Assembly: GCA_014706295.1 (NCBI GenBank)
Contig: JACSVZ010000009.1
Span: 37,079,768-37,143,767, forward strand
DNA from: Lycocorax pyrrhopterus obiensis
Lineage: Eukaryota > Chordata > Aves > Passeriformes > Paradisaeidae
Length of the DNA stretch: 64,000 nucleotides
Reading direction: 5' to 3'
Shown: one piece after another, positions 9,716 through 21,868 of the stretch
Layout of the letters: the number at the start of each line of letters is the position of its first letter
Numbering within the stretch: position 1 is the first letter of the stretch
Position numbers and translations under genes: made by a program
Notes under the pieces: generated by a model
The model's input: only the letters and a program-made list of their open reading frames with translations
What the model was told of the DNA's origin: nothing
Databases searched by the model: none

Positions 9716-12700
9716 GCTCCCCAGGGCTGCTCTGTCTTCCCAGGGATTCAAACCCAGGAAAAGTCCCAGAGCGTGGCATTACCGGGAACCCTTCTGATCT
9801 GTAAATACTCCCCTCAAAAACCCAACTCCTCCAAACCTACATTTACAGCCTGATTTCCATGCTGACAGTTTCGCTCCATTTGTTGAATTGTAAACCATGG
9901 AAAGCTCAGCAATAAAACGTCTGCAATCTGGAGCAGTAATGGGAGGAATGTCTCATAAACAAGATAAGTTGTTTCTTGCCAATATTGTTACACTTCATAA
10001 ATACGAACTCGAGTCTGTTTTGCGTCTCCTAGATCAGTAGCAGACTTTTATTTTAATTAAACACAACATATAAAATATTCATTTAAAAAACAAACATCAT
10101 TGTTTTAAAGACATTGTGCTAAATTAAATTACAGCGCTTTTGCCATCGAGTTTGTGCACAAAAGAACAATTTGGAATTCAGAGTGGGTTGAGACAGCACA
10201 AGTGTCCATCAAGAACCTGCAGCAAGAAGCTGCCCTATGAATAAATAAACTATTTATATTTCCTGATAATGTAAGTGCTTGTATGAACCCAGTCCAATTC
10301 CCAAAGACTTCTCATTCCAGCTGGGGCTGTAATTAAGAAACTTTATCACCTGGCAGCGAGGAAGATGCTGCCAGTCCCATTTTCTGCGGCAGAACTCCTG
10401 AGTTTTCGCTTCCCACTGACAAAATTTATGGTCTCATTTCATTAGACTAATGCTGGGCATCTTTGATGGAGCCATTTTCCACAGTCTCTACCCCAAAAGT
10501 GCTTTCATTTTGAAATTTACCCCTGTAGCTCTTCGAGGGTCCCAAACACAACCACAACAGGATCAGCTCGAGCCTCATTCAATGCAAATGTTGCTCCTGG
10601 TTTAGTAACACAAATCCAGCTCCCGGATTTAGCTCGGAATCCAAACACATTTCATCCGACACGAGCCTCAGTGATGACATAAATTACAGAAAGCAAGTTT
10701 TTAAACTGTCAGCAAGGAAGAATTTTAGGAATTGAGAAGAATTTAGCCAGAAACTGCTGAATACTGAAAGTTCTATAGAACCAGCAGCCCCTAACCGCGG
10801 CCTGGGAGGCACCAGCCACACATTTCCTTCATGGTCAACACGGAAAATTGTATTCCTCAGCCATAAATCTACCAAAACAGGAATGGAGGAGGCAGGAATT
10901 TATTCAGAAACTCCATAGCTGAGAGCAAAACTCAGCTGCACCACATCACTCACCATCCTGTGATTTTAAAGAAAAGTTTAAAATAACTGAAACTGCTCAA
11001 TTATGGCTTTAAAGCCACTGTGTGACACCAGAGTGCAACACAGACCCGTAGCCAGAGCCAGACTGGCCAAAGCTTTATGTTGATTTAATTCCATCTTTAA
11101 TCCAGGAGGAGAATGGAAGGAATAGGAAAAACAAGAAGCAGCATCAGAGTCCTGTCAAATTTCAGGTTTCTGTGGAATTTCAGCCGAGCATAAACGGAAA
11201 ATGAGGAATTATTAAAGTCTCGAGATGCGCCTGGGTCACTAAAAAAACAAGATGTGTCTTAAATACTTATTCCTCAAGTGGTTTTCCAGAAAAGAAGTCC
11301 TCAGTCAGAGCCAGCTCCAGGAAGACGAAGAAAAGATGCAATAAAATCTCTGTCCCATCAGGCTCAACAACCTGGAGCAGTCTTGGAGTCCTCCAGCTCT
11401 GGGGCAAGAGATGGAAACTTTTTTTTTTGTATTTTTGATTTTTTTTTTGATAAAATCAAACAAACCAGTCAATGGGCTGATTGGGGATCACATTCTCAAC
11501 GGGGACCTTCCCAGCCTTCCCTCCTCAGGGATCCTTCTCCGGGATTTGCCTTGTTTTAAGCCTCAAATCCACCTTTTTCCCAAGAAAAAAGAAGATGAAC
11601 AAGATGGATTTAAGGCTTGAAACGTGTAATTTTCACCAGAAAAAGATGAATTAGAAAATGCACAAACCCCTGGCCATCATCTTTACTCCAGGTCTGATGG
11701 CTGTTAAGTTACATTCATTTCCCAGGGAATAAATGCAAAAAGAGCACAAAACACCCTTTCCTTCACACGCTCATCTACTGCAGGATTCATCTCAGCTTAT
11801 TTCTTTTCCGTTTGCCATTTCTCAGCTTTTAATAACTGGTTCTAATAAGCAATATTGCAGTTGTAGAATTTTTTTTTAAAAGACCCTGTCCAATTTCCTC
11901 CTATTTTCTGCAAATGAATTGTTTTTATTAAAAGCAGAGCTGTTTTTGGCAACAGGCTGGATGCTTTTAACTCCTAATAGAGACTTTCCCTAATCTCTTA
12001 ATTTGGCAGGGCCCGTATTTGCATTCCAAATTGCTTTTAGTACCTCTACTGATTCATTACACACAGATATGGTGCAAAAGTAAAGTCATTTTAGCAGCTT
12101 TTATAATATTGTAGCATTTCTACATTAAATAGCTTTAAAAGACAAACCACACTGGGAATATTTCTATTCCTGGTCAATTTATATTTAAAAAAAAGCAGGG
12201 TATGAATGAATTACAGGAATAAACAAGTGGGACTCATCAGACCAAGTATTGTATGGGGTGGGGATGGGGAAAAGGGATTATTTTTACTTCCAGATTGAGA
12301 AGGAATCTGTGAATTAGGATTCCTGCCTGGTTTTTGATCCAAACTTACCAAAATCCAAGTTCAAGCCTGGAATAAAAGCTTCAAACTCCTCATGGGAGAC
12401 CTGGGTAAGCTGGATGAGTATTAAGTGAACTAATTCAGTCCCTGTTTCCTGTAAGCCTGAGACACAACACTCGATGCTTTAATCACACAGCCATTTATTT
12501 TTATAAAATGTAAAATTACTAAATTGGGCTGGTCCTCAATACATCACCAAACTGGGCAGTAATTGCTCCTCATATGGATTCCTAGTCTGGGCTGTTTCCT
12601 GATCAGTATTTCCCTCCCATGAAAAACTTTTAATGCTTTCAGATTTTGAGACAACAGAGCAATAAACGCTGTCAGTCGAGTCCCTTTCGTGGTCCATGAG

Positions 12701-13501
12701 ATGTAAAATCACCAGATGGATCCTCTCTGCTTACCCTAAAACCTGAGTGAGATTTATTCAGAATAAATCCCGAGCTGTAGTGGCTCTGAAAGGATGGGGA
12801 CACATCGATTACCTTTGCTCCTCAGTGGGCTCTAACCAAATTCAGCTTTCCCTCTCCTCCTTTTCCATGCATCCCAAGCTGGTGCTGGTGCTGGGGAGTG
12901 CTGATGGACAATGCTGCTGGCTGCGAGGCCGCTGGAATTCCAAGGGCAGGAGATCTGCACTTCTCCCAGGACCACACATCCATCAGCAAGGGAATGTTAA
13001 ACTCCTCTTTGGCCAAGGAACACGGAATTCCAGGCTCAGTTGCCCGAAAAAGGGACTAAAATGTCTCAGTGCTAACAGGCCTGTCCAGACACCCTCCGCT
13101 TCTGCACATTTTTATCATCCCGCAGAGCTTTAGGGAGTCACCGCCTTCTCTAACAAAAGTCTGAACAAGAGCTGGGCTTCTGAAGGATTTGGGTTGGCTT
13201 TGTATGGCCAAAGTCTCTCTGTTCTCCTAAGAAAACACGATCCCCCAGTCCCTCACTCCCACGTCTCTCCTTTTCCACGCTGACCAGGGAAGTCTGATCC
13301 TCCCTTGGGTATCCTATTCCTTACAAATCGTAAAGATTTGCACTGTGTGAAAGAAGTGACTCACTGGAGGTGTTCCATTTCAGAGTAAACCCAGAGGATC
13401 ATTACTGGTATAGCCACACAAATTCATATGCAAATCTTTGCCACGTTAATTCACGCCTTCAGCGCAGCAAGAGTTTGCCCAGGCTGAGATCCCTGAGGAG
13501 T
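9716..13501. other. Single-copy non-coding stretch
   Basis: This 3.8 kb has no dispersed repeat. AT-rich segments at about 9860-10300 and 11830-12200 look like candidate conserved non-coding DNA. Two T10 tracts flank 11419-11449. Open frames (128 aa at most) show no recognisable protein. Confidence 0.5.
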
Positions 13502-13725
13502 GTCACAGAATCACAGAATTATGGAATCACTGAAGTTGGAAAAGACCTCTGAGATCATTAAGTGCAAGCATCAGCTGATACCACCATGACCAATAAACCA
13601 GTGCCAGTGTTTAACCACTCTTTCTGTGGAGAAATTGTCCCCAATATCCAACCCAAACCTCCCCTGGTGCCACTTGAGGCTGTTTCCTCTTGTCCTGTCC
13701 CGGTTCCCTGGGAAAAGAAAGGCAG
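13502..13725 (-). mobile_element. CR1 LINE 3' fragment, type B
   Basis: Reading from the left (3') end: 'tcacagaatcacagaattat', 'gaagttggaaaagacctctg', 'caatatccaacccaaacctc' and 'ctcttgtcctgtcccggttc'. The copy keeps the CR1 3' terminus at 13502 but has lost an internal stretch between the 'ttaagtgcaag' and 'ttctgtggagaaattgtcc' parts. Confidence 0.88.
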
Positions 13726-14119
13726 GAACCTGCAGCAAATGCTGATCCAACCAGCGAGGTGTTCCAACCTTTGCTGTGCTATGGAGCCTGCAATTTCCCC
13801 TCCTCACTGCAGCAGCCTTGTGCTGATAAAATCCAATTGGAATAAATCACTTCTTTTTTCCTGATTGTTGTTTCTCTGGAGTGGCTGAGAACTGTGTTTT
13901 TGCTGATCTGAATGAATTGCTATTCTAAATAACAACTAAATTAACTTTGGTGGTTCGATTAGCATGGGGAGAGCCTTGAGCTGGTTATTTTATAATCACT
14001 CAAAGTGCATTTTTGTTCAACAGCTTTGTCATAACATCTTCCTAAGCCAGAACTTGAGCAGCATTTAGCAAACTGAGAGAAGTTACCAGTATCAATATCA
14101 GAATCAGAACACAATCAGT
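13726..14119. other. Single-copy non-coding stretch
   Basis: AT-rich single-copy DNA with no recognised gene or repeat. The part at 13900-14060 is free of simple repeats. Confidence 0.45.
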
Positions 14120-14225
14120 ACATAGAAATCTTACAATCATTAAGGTTGGGAAAGCTCTCCAAGATCCTTATATCCAACCTTCAACTGGATCATCACCACG
14201 TCAGCTAAACCGTAGCACAAAATTC
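14120..14225 (-). mobile_element. Degenerate CR1 LINE 3' end, type B
   Basis: 'cattaaggttgggaaagctc', 'atatccaaccttcaactgg' and 'accacgtcagctaaaccgta' follow the order of the type B CR1 3' end in reverse orientation, with many substitutions. It is an old copy. Confidence 0.65.
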
Positions 14226-14501
14226 CATTTGTTTTTTTGAACCTTTAATCATTTTTGGATCACTTAAATTTTGTCCCATTTTATTGAAAAACTTCTGCCC
14301 GGCCACAGAGTTCTCAGCAGAATGCGCTGAAAAATCATTGCTGTAAAAGTTAAGGGCGTGTTCCACAGGGAGCGTGTAAAGCATCCGCGTGGAATGGAGC
14401 GTGTTGGGAATTCCGCACAGAATGTTTCAGCAGGTGTGTGTGAGCACAGTCACGCCTCCTGACCAGGGCTGAGAACATGGAATGGCCTTTTGTTACCACA
14501 C

Positions 14502-14868
14502 CATGGATGCTGAAAAAGCTCCAGCAGAGAATTTCTTCAGCTCTCTGCAGCATTTTTGTGAGAGTTCTGTCTTTCCCATGCAAGTAACTCAAAACAATGT
14601 TACAGTTTTGTAAATTTCTTGCAGCTGCGGATTGTTTTGCAGAATTGTTATGTTTCTAACGAGAAAAACACTCAGAGATGGGTGTCTGAGAACTTGGCCA
14701 ATCCCCTTTAGGGGTGGATGGCAAAAAACCAATTACCTTATGCCATCTAACACACTTTTGCAAACTAACATATAAAAGCCTTTGGAAAAATTATTAAATC
14801 GCATCCATTTATCCCTGAGCCTGGACTTTGTGTCATTTCTCTACTCGTCCGTGGGGAAAACAGCGACA
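14502..14868 (+). mobile_element. Solo LTR of an endogenous retrovirus-like element (copy A)
   Basis: This 367-bp unit is shared with 31705-32071 and with both LTRs at 55337-56082. It starts 'catggatgctg' (tat in the other copies) and ends 'aaaacagcgaca'. The flanks ccacac (14496-14501) and tcacac (14869-14874) form a 6-bp duplication with one mismatch. Inside are a CCAAT box with a degenerate palindrome 'cccctttagggg', a TATA box (14771-14778) and the poly(A) signal attaaa (14793-14798), which define U3, R and U5. No internal retroviral sequence adjoins it, so it is a solo LTR. A 6-bp duplication is typical of class II (ERVK-like) elements, and that class is an inference. Confidence 0.88.
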
Positions 14869-16009
14869 TCACACCCCTCGGGCAAACAGCCATTTAGGAA
14901 AATACATACCCAAGCTTTCTGCCAATTTAAACACTTTCTCACACATGAACTGGTATTAAAAATGCTTCAGCAAATCCCCAGGTATCCTTATTTTTCCCAG
15001 ATGTGCACAATATTCCTCGAACATGTACGACCATAATAAACAGCCACATTTCTGGTGCAAACACGTGAAAACTTCTCAGTGTTGGGATGGGATCCCTGGA
15101 GCTGGTAATTCCCAGCATTATGGAATTAAGGAGCGCCCCTGATATTTTTCAGCCGGCCCAAAGTCCAGCTCAGCACCATTTCCCAAAGTTAACAAATTGA
15201 CTTCCATCAATTCTAAATATATGTGGGGCTAAATATAGTAAACCTCAAGTTGAAAAATCACGGCTAAAGCAACATACACTGAGTCTCAGTCTGTGCACCA
15301 GCTGTGGGTAAAAATGTGCTGAAAAGTAGAACATTTTGTCTCTTTTCATTTATCAAACATTCAGTTGCAAACACACAGTCATCTGTTTAAGAAGAGCTGA
15401 GAATCTGTTAAAATTATTCATTTGATGGTTTTCTGAATTTAAATCACAATTTTCTCTGGAATTCGAACTCTCAGGTAACTTTTTCTGGATAAATGCTTTC
15501 AATCAAAAAAAAATTTGGTTACTGAAGGTCTTTTTTTTTTTTGAATGTACTTCTACATTTTAGCAACAATTTTTCATTTGTTTGTTAATATGAGCAATGA
15601 CACTTTTCTAGACACTTGTAAAACACGTACCCACATCAGGATACAGATTAATGAACCAACCCAGCTGCTGGGATAAATTCAGATATCAATTTATTTCTTT
15701 TTTCCTGTGTTATCCTAGATAAGGGGATTGCTAATGCCACATCAAATTTGACATTTCCATCTCTCCCAAGGAAGGATTTCCTTGTTTTTACAATTCACCA
15801 AGTCCCTGCTTGGATCTGTGTGAGGAGGAACAAGGCAACACAGGACCCAGGTGGACTCCAGAGGAAAGATTTTGGGCAGATCAAGGATTTAATCCTTTAT
15901 TTCCTTTTAAAACCTGCAAGGATAGCAAAGGATGGTTGGAACTGGTGACTCTCTGTGAGCCAAATCAAACTTTCACTGTCCAGAACAGTTGTCTGGAGTT
16001 GAACTAATT

Positions 16010-16620
16010 CTGTGCAGTCTCTCTAAAGCCAAGACTAAGAGAGGTTTTTTCTTTTTCTCCTCACACACTCCTATTCCTTCAGTGGCCGTGTCCTGTTTGA
16101 GTCCCACTTCTAATTCTCCTCATTATCCCTCTTTTCTTTCTTCCTTGCACATTCCCTTAACATTTTGCTCTCCTCTCTTTCCCCTCAGAGTACAAACTTG
16201 TAGTTGGCCTCTGCTGACTTAAAAATGTCCCATTGATGCTTCTCTCATTGCCATTTCTCTTTTTCCATCCTTTTTTCTAATTTTTTTTTTCTATCTCCAT
16301 TTTCCCTTGTTTTATCCCCTTCTCCCTCCTTTTCTTCAGAGTTCTCTGGTGCTGCTTTGCCACCTCTCTCTGACTTCCCTTCCCTCTCTCTTCCAGATTT
16401 CCTCCCTCCTCTTCCCTCCCTTGGGATTCCTTCAGCTCTCCCAAGGACAGGCCCACAGCAAATCTCCTTTACTTCTTAAGCCCAAAACCACAAATCCATC
16501 TTTTTTTAAACCACAAATCACCCAATTTCCTCGCCAGCTCTTTTTTTTTTTCCCCTGACCTAAGCTTCCAAGGCTCCATCCCTTTTTTTTTCCCCCCGCC
16601 CTGCTCCCAGCAGGGGAGGA
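16010..16620. repeat. Pyrimidine-rich low-complexity tract
   Basis: The + strand is dominated by C and T for about 600 bp, with many 'ctccct', 'tttctt' and T8-T11 runs, broken by short mixed stretches. It is not a strict tandem repeat. Several 'cttccag'-like strings resemble splice acceptors, which is expected in such DNA. Confidence 0.65.
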
Positions 16621-17639
16621 TCTGCCTTGCAGACACCCCAACATCGCGTTTTTCACAAGCGGCTTTGACGTCTCTTTACATTTGAGGACACCCTCCCACT
16701 CAGCTGCCTCCTCATCCTCTCTCAGATGCTTCCCAAAAAGCCACGGCGTTCCTGGTGACAGGAAAAGAGTTCATCAAAGCGCTGGCACCCAAGGGCTCCG
16801 CGAGTGAACCTCCTACGCCCCGGGATAAAAATAAACAACAACAGTCAGAAATACGGCTCAGGAACCATATGCTTGGGATTTTTGGCTATCACCAAAAGAA
16901 TGGGAATTGTTGGTGCTCCGGGTCCTTGAGAATCAAACCACCCATAAAGCAAAAATAATTACCATCCATCATTCAGAGAAGTTTGAAGCCCAGACAATCT
17001 GATGAAGTGCATTGGCTCGTGTTTGTTAATTCTTAGCGAACTATTTTTGATTGTTAAATTGTCTGTTAGGTTGTTTTTCCTCCCAGCTCCCAGCCCCAGA
17101 CAGCTGGAGGTGTTTAAAGGAAAAGTAATGTGCATTTTTTCCACAATATGGAGAATTCCTATTCTTATATTAGTTTTTATTCTTAGAAGCTTTGAGCTGA
17201 AATTTGAGTTCCACTGCAATGCTTCCACTAATTGCCTTGAATAATTCAAATTTTACCACTCTCAAGGGCACAACTGGAGCCAGACTGTTCTAAGCCATAT
17301 TTGTTACTCTGGAGCCAACAAAATAAGTCCGTTTTATGTTGTAGAGCATGCTGAGCTTAAGTTACATTAATTTGTTTGCTTCGAATTTAGACAAGTGAAA
17401 AAAAAAAAATCACAGTGGATCGACTTTGCCAAAGGAGCCCACCAAAACCCAGAACAAACCCAATTTTACTTTGGAAGCAGCAGGAACATGTCAAAAATCG
17501 CGGCACAACCCTGAAAATTGTCCTTTGTCGAAGAAAATTAGCAAAGGCCTGAACTGTGGGATCTCTCTATTTTTGGCTCAAGAGAGAAATTCTGAAGCTG
17601 CTGATGATTTGAAATGGGTCCTGAAGAGAAGGAAGGAAG

Positions 17640-18170
17640 GAAATTAGATTTTTTTTTAACTTACAAAATTGTCTTGCCTGTGTAATAACACTGAGCATGA
17701 CTGTCACTCCGAAGACATATTAGCTCATTTAGGTAATTAGTGTGAGCAGCATGTTTCCCTGCTTATTCCATTCAATTATAGGGTGCTCACTTTGTCATTA
17801 CTGGAGTATCTTAATGTGACTTGTAATTAGTGTAATTACAATCCAATGTTAATTATATCTGCCACTTAGACATAATTTTATATAGTAATGGTCTTATTCT
17901 CAATAACCTTATTATGTTGTTTATTCAAACAGGAATTTAGCCTTCTTTCATGCGTCAAATATGGAGATTACAAAAAGTACTGCCTGTCATTTTTGTAGTT
18001 ATGACTCGGGGAGCTTCGCCTTGCAAAATCATATTTGGGGCAATCAATGAATGGAGCAAACCAAATTACAGGAGCTGATTATTAGAGACATGCTGAACTC
18101 ACAGAAATGATTTGCACAGGAGGCACATTAAGTCATCCCACGGTTCGTGAGAGCCGCAGAGAGAGGTCAG
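17640..18170. promoter_or_regulatory. Candidate conserved non-coding element or enhancer
   Basis: An AT-rich, repeat-free segment with dense homeodomain-type cores. The 11-mer gtaattagtgt occurs twice (17733-17743 and 17823-17833). The second copy lies in an inverted repeat, TGTAATTA-GTG-TAATTACA (17822-17840). More ATTA/TAAT cores follow to about 17880. This pattern is common in developmental enhancers, but conservation cannot be judged from one sequence. Confidence 0.33.
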
Positions 18171-18545
18171 GGGCCATAAATTAACCAGGGAACAAGAGCT
18201 GGGATACATAAAGTCTGTGTGGTGCTGGGTGTGCTCCTAGTGCTGCTGGTAGCGGTGCCCTTATTAGCAGGGTAATAAAATAGCAGGAGGAGAAGTGCCA
18301 AAAAAAGAAAAAATCCTGGGAAAATATTCTCAGTGTTAGTGACACCTTTTTGTACAGGGATTACACATCTGATGAGCAGTTTTAATTTTTCACAGGTTTC
18401 CTTTCTCTGATCAACAACATTCTTGGGGGTACAGCCACACTCTGGGTTTAGTTCTGATCGGGAGTGGGGCTTTGAAGAGTCTGTCCTGATTCCTGAGCTT
18501 TGCTTCACACTGTGGGAATGGATTTCTGCTTCTTTTCCTATGGGG

Positions 18546-18910
18546 AAACTCTGGGAGAGCTGGAAGTGGTCACCTGGAGGGAGAGCTCAGAGCCCCTTGC
18601 AGGGCCTAAAGGGGCTCCAGGAGAGCTGGAGAGGGACTGGGGACAAGGGCTGGAGGGACAGGACACAGGGAATGGCTTCCCACTGCCAGAGGGCAGGGCT
18701 GGATGGGATATTGGGAAGGAATTCCTGGCTGGGAGGGTGGGGAGGGGCTGGGATGGAATTCCCAGAGCAGCTGTGGCTGCCCCTGGATCCCTGGAAGTGC
18801 CCAAGGCCAGGTTGGATGGGGCCTGGGGACACGTGGGATAGTGGGAAGTGCCATGGGACTGGATGATCTTTAAGGTTCCTTCCAACCCAAACCAGGCTGG
18901 GATTTTATGA
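18546..18910 (+). mobile_element. CR1 LINE 3' fragment, type A
   Basis: Contains 'gagctcagagccccttgcag', 'ggacacagggaatggcttcc', 'gatattgggaaggaattcct', 'cagctgtggctgcccctgga' and 'gatctttaaggttccttcca', and ends in 'gggattttatga'. A nearly parallel copy lies at 45228-45659 (+) and a reverse one at 39450-39902. Confidence 0.94.
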
Positions 18911-19727
18911 AGCCGAACCAAAAGACACATCCCAGAAAAATCCATGGTGCCCCAGGGTGCTCTCCCATGGCACCAGACCGCAACGAGTCGGAATAAAAAT
19001 CCACCAAATGCAGCCAGAGGGTTCCCAGCACCTCCCTGCTCTGGCCCCACCGCTGGCTACTACAGCCACGAGCTCCTCACACAGCAGAGTCTTTCTGTAA
19101 AATAAGTTTTCTTAGGAATTCACCCCAGGGTGGAATAAACTCTCTCTGGAGGCAAAGTGCTCTCCAGGCCAAATCCCGCTCTGCCCCACGCTGGCCTACG
19201 TGCTACCTCGAGCGGCCACAGGGAAATATATTTGGATTAAAAAGCCCTAAAAGAGCCAGTCAAAACAATGCACGTATTTGTGCCTCCAGAGAGGCCCAAA
19301 AGGACAAGCCACACACGACAAACATCAGTCACGTTAATAAAGGCACAGCGCTGAAGAGTGGCATAAGGGCCACGGGAGCGGAGAAGGGAATTTGGCGGCT
19401 CTCCGGGAGATGGAAACCAAGATCCCCCTAATCCACGTCTTTTACTGAGACTGGAAAGGGTTTCAAGCTTTGAGCTCTCTCTTTGGAGGCAAATGAATCA
19501 TCCAGATTTCCACGGCTCGGGGTGATGTCCCAAGACAGCTGCCAGCTCTCTTCGAGCTCAGGAAAATCAAGGAGCTTCCAAATGAAAGCAGAGAATCGGT
19601 GAAAATAAAAGTAGATCGGGGTATGTGCTCCAGAGAATGATGCTTAACCCAGCTGGAAAACCAGGAAATATTCTCTAGTCCTGAAGGGAGCAGCTCCCAC
19701 TGGGAGCTGAGCCCCCTCCTCTGCCCA
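18911..19727. other. Single-copy non-coding stretch
   Basis: No repeat or gene was recognised. It is moderately GC-rich around 19100-19450 with scattered CpGs. Confidence 0.5.
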
Positions 19728-19782
19728 TGATCTTTAAGGTCCCTTCCATCCCAAACCACTCTGTAATTCCATGATTTTATGA
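19728..19782 (+). mobile_element. Short CR1 LINE 3' end, type A
   Basis: Only the extreme 3' end remains: 'gatctttaaggtcccttcca' and 'tccatgattttatga'. It is strongly 5'-truncated. Confidence 0.8.
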
Positions 19783-20781
19783 ACTATTGGGTCACTCTCA
19801 CGTACAAGACTTTTCCTTAGTCCCTTTATGTTTCTTCCACATAAAATAGGATTATTTTTACCACTAAATCTTGCATTTGGTGGGTATGAAACCTGCTTGG
19901 ATTCTCTTTCTTTAAAACTGTCAGGGACCCTAGAATTGTCATTTTTAATGGCCCAGAGGTAAAGTGAAAATACTTTTGTTTTGTTTTGTTTGAAGGGCTG
20001 CACAGAGCACATCTGGAGTAACAAATTTCTGAAATTTTATGGTTATTTTAACCTTATTTGGGAACTTCACATGTGAAAGTACCTCAAATCCAACACACAA
20101 CTTCAAGCACAGCGTTGCTTAGGTAGATATTGCAGCATCAGGTGATCAAATATATCACTTGGTTATATAATAACTGTAATTTATTGTTCCTGCAATGCAA
20201 ATCACATTGGCACTTCTGCATGAATAGTGTTTTCTCACTGGCTGCCAAGTAAATTGTATTTCTGCCACTGGCACTCAGTAAACTGACATTTTCACCTGTT
20301 TTACTTGCTTTTTTTTTTTTCTGATTTTTAAATTCAAAGTCTTTTAAATCCAAGTTTTTTAATTCCTTAGAGCAGGCAGGTGGATTTAGAGCTCCCCAGT
20401 CACTCAAGTCACTCATTCCTCGCCCTGTGCGCTGTGACACCACACCAGGACTGCTGCAATCACCAGCTGGATTTTATTGCTTAAATACATCAGCTCTGGC
20501 ATCTCTGGAATGTGCATCCAAACCCAGGAATTAACCATTCACCAGCACTTTTCCTCACAAAGCTCTCCCACTTTTTTGGTAACTGAAAGGCCACAGCAGG
20601 AGGAGCAGATCTGCAGTGTAAGAAATGTCTCTTCTCTCTTCCCACCTGCAGCCCTAAACCAGGGCAAAGTTACGAGTCAGAAGAGGTCGTTCCCTACATT
20701 TTAGTGGGGTTTGTGGACAAAATAACATCACTGCCCACTCCAGCCAGAGGAAAACTCTGCCTGGAAATGAACTCAAGATGA
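19783..20781. other. Single-copy non-coding stretch
   Basis: AT-rich DNA with a T12 run near 20310. No gene or dispersed repeat was seen. Confidence 0.5.
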
Positions 20782-20908
20782 TTGATCCAGGCCAGGTTGG
20801 ATGGAGCCTGGAGTAACCAAGTGGAAGGTGTCCCTGCCTGTGGTAGAGGGTGGAACTGGGTGAGCTTTGAGCTCCTTTCCAACCCAAACCAGTCCAGGAT
20901 TTTCGGAT
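20782..20908 (+). mobile_element. CR1 LINE 3' end, type A
   Basis: 'ccaggccaggttggatggag', 'gtggaaggtgtccctgcctg', 'gagctttgagctcctttcca' and 'cagtccaggattttcggatt' follow the CR1 3' end in order. Confidence 0.9.
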
Positions 20909-21610
20909 TCCAGGTCTACATTAGCTCATCATGTTTTTAATCCTAGAAAACACTGGGAGCTGGTTACACCTCCAGGGATCCTTTCCTCCCTGGATTTGTT
21001 TCCCTTTGAGAGGTCACTTACGAGCCCATTTTGCCAGTTCCACTGCATGACCAGGAGAGACATTCCAGGGAATCCCAGGATGGATTTCTGCCTTCTGCAT
21101 ATCTCCCAAACAGCAGGATTTGACCACTCTGGAGTCACGGGAATCAGGTTGGATGAGGTGGCCAAAGATACCAGGGCCCATTCCCGCTCCCATGCACCTC
21201 ATCCAAGGATGGAACAAGCTCCACCATGGTGCTCCTCCGGAAGGTTTCCTCACATGCTGCCCTGAGACTTCCACTGAAGAACTTTTCACAGCCTCCAGAG
21301 GGAATTAATTCCAGTAATTAACTACCTTAATATTAAAACTGTTCCCTCATTTTTAACCAGCTCTTCCCTGCTGTGATTTTTTGCTGTCCTTACTCATGTT
21401 CTGTCACAAGGGGCGTGGAGAACAAATTGTTTCTTTTGTCTTCCCAGCCCTTTCCATATCTGAGGATTGCGTTACTGTCACTGGGCACCCTGAACGAGAG
21501 GAGAGAACAGAGCCAGGACTAAATCTGGGAAATATGAGCGGCCTCTTCCTTCTTAGGCTCTTCCCATCCGTCCCTTCAGGTTTCCCTCTGCGTCTTCTAC
21601 ACCCTGAAGT
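20909..21610. other. Single-copy non-coding stretch
   Basis: No repeat, exon or RNA gene was recognised. Open frames overlap on both strands without similarity to known proteins. Confidence 0.5.
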
Positions 21611-21868
21611 CCGTGATTCACGGAATCACCAAATCATCAAGGCTGGAAAAGACCTTTGAGTCCAACCATTCCCCAGCACTGCCAAGGCCACCACTGACCC
21701 ACACCCCCAACTGCCACATCCACGTGGATTTTAAATCCCTTCAGGGATGGGGACTCCACCACTGCCCTGGGCAGCTGTGCCAGCACTGGACAACCCTTTC
21801 CATGAAGAATCTTTCCCTAATATCCAACCTCAACCTCTCCTGGTGCAACTTGAAGCCATTTCCTCTCC
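21611..21868 (-). mobile_element. CR1 LINE 3' fragment, type B
   Basis: Reading left (3') to right: 'gattcacggaatcaccaaat', 'aaggctggaaaagacctttg', 'ccactgccctgggcagctgt', 'acaaccctttccatgaagaa' and 'taatatccaacctcaacctc'. It is 5'-truncated. Confidence 0.93.

Larger units (their letters stand above)
14875..18545. other. Single-copy non-coding stretch
   Basis: This 3.7 kb holds no dispersed repeat. It includes a pyrimidine-rich tract (16010-16620), a short GGAA run (17628-17641) and the AT-rich candidate enhancer at 17640-18170. Open frames are short and unsupported. Confidence 0.5.

Noticed and set aside
9366..9797. Open frames on both strands up to 239 aa around 9.0-9.8 kb
   Set aside because: They lie in two 5'-truncated CR1 fragments, which at their 3' ends contain GC-rich DNA with few stops. 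They match no reverse-transcriptase motif.
13940..13965. tRNA-like B box (ggttcgatt)
   Set aside because: No A box or cloverleaf around it. A short chance match.
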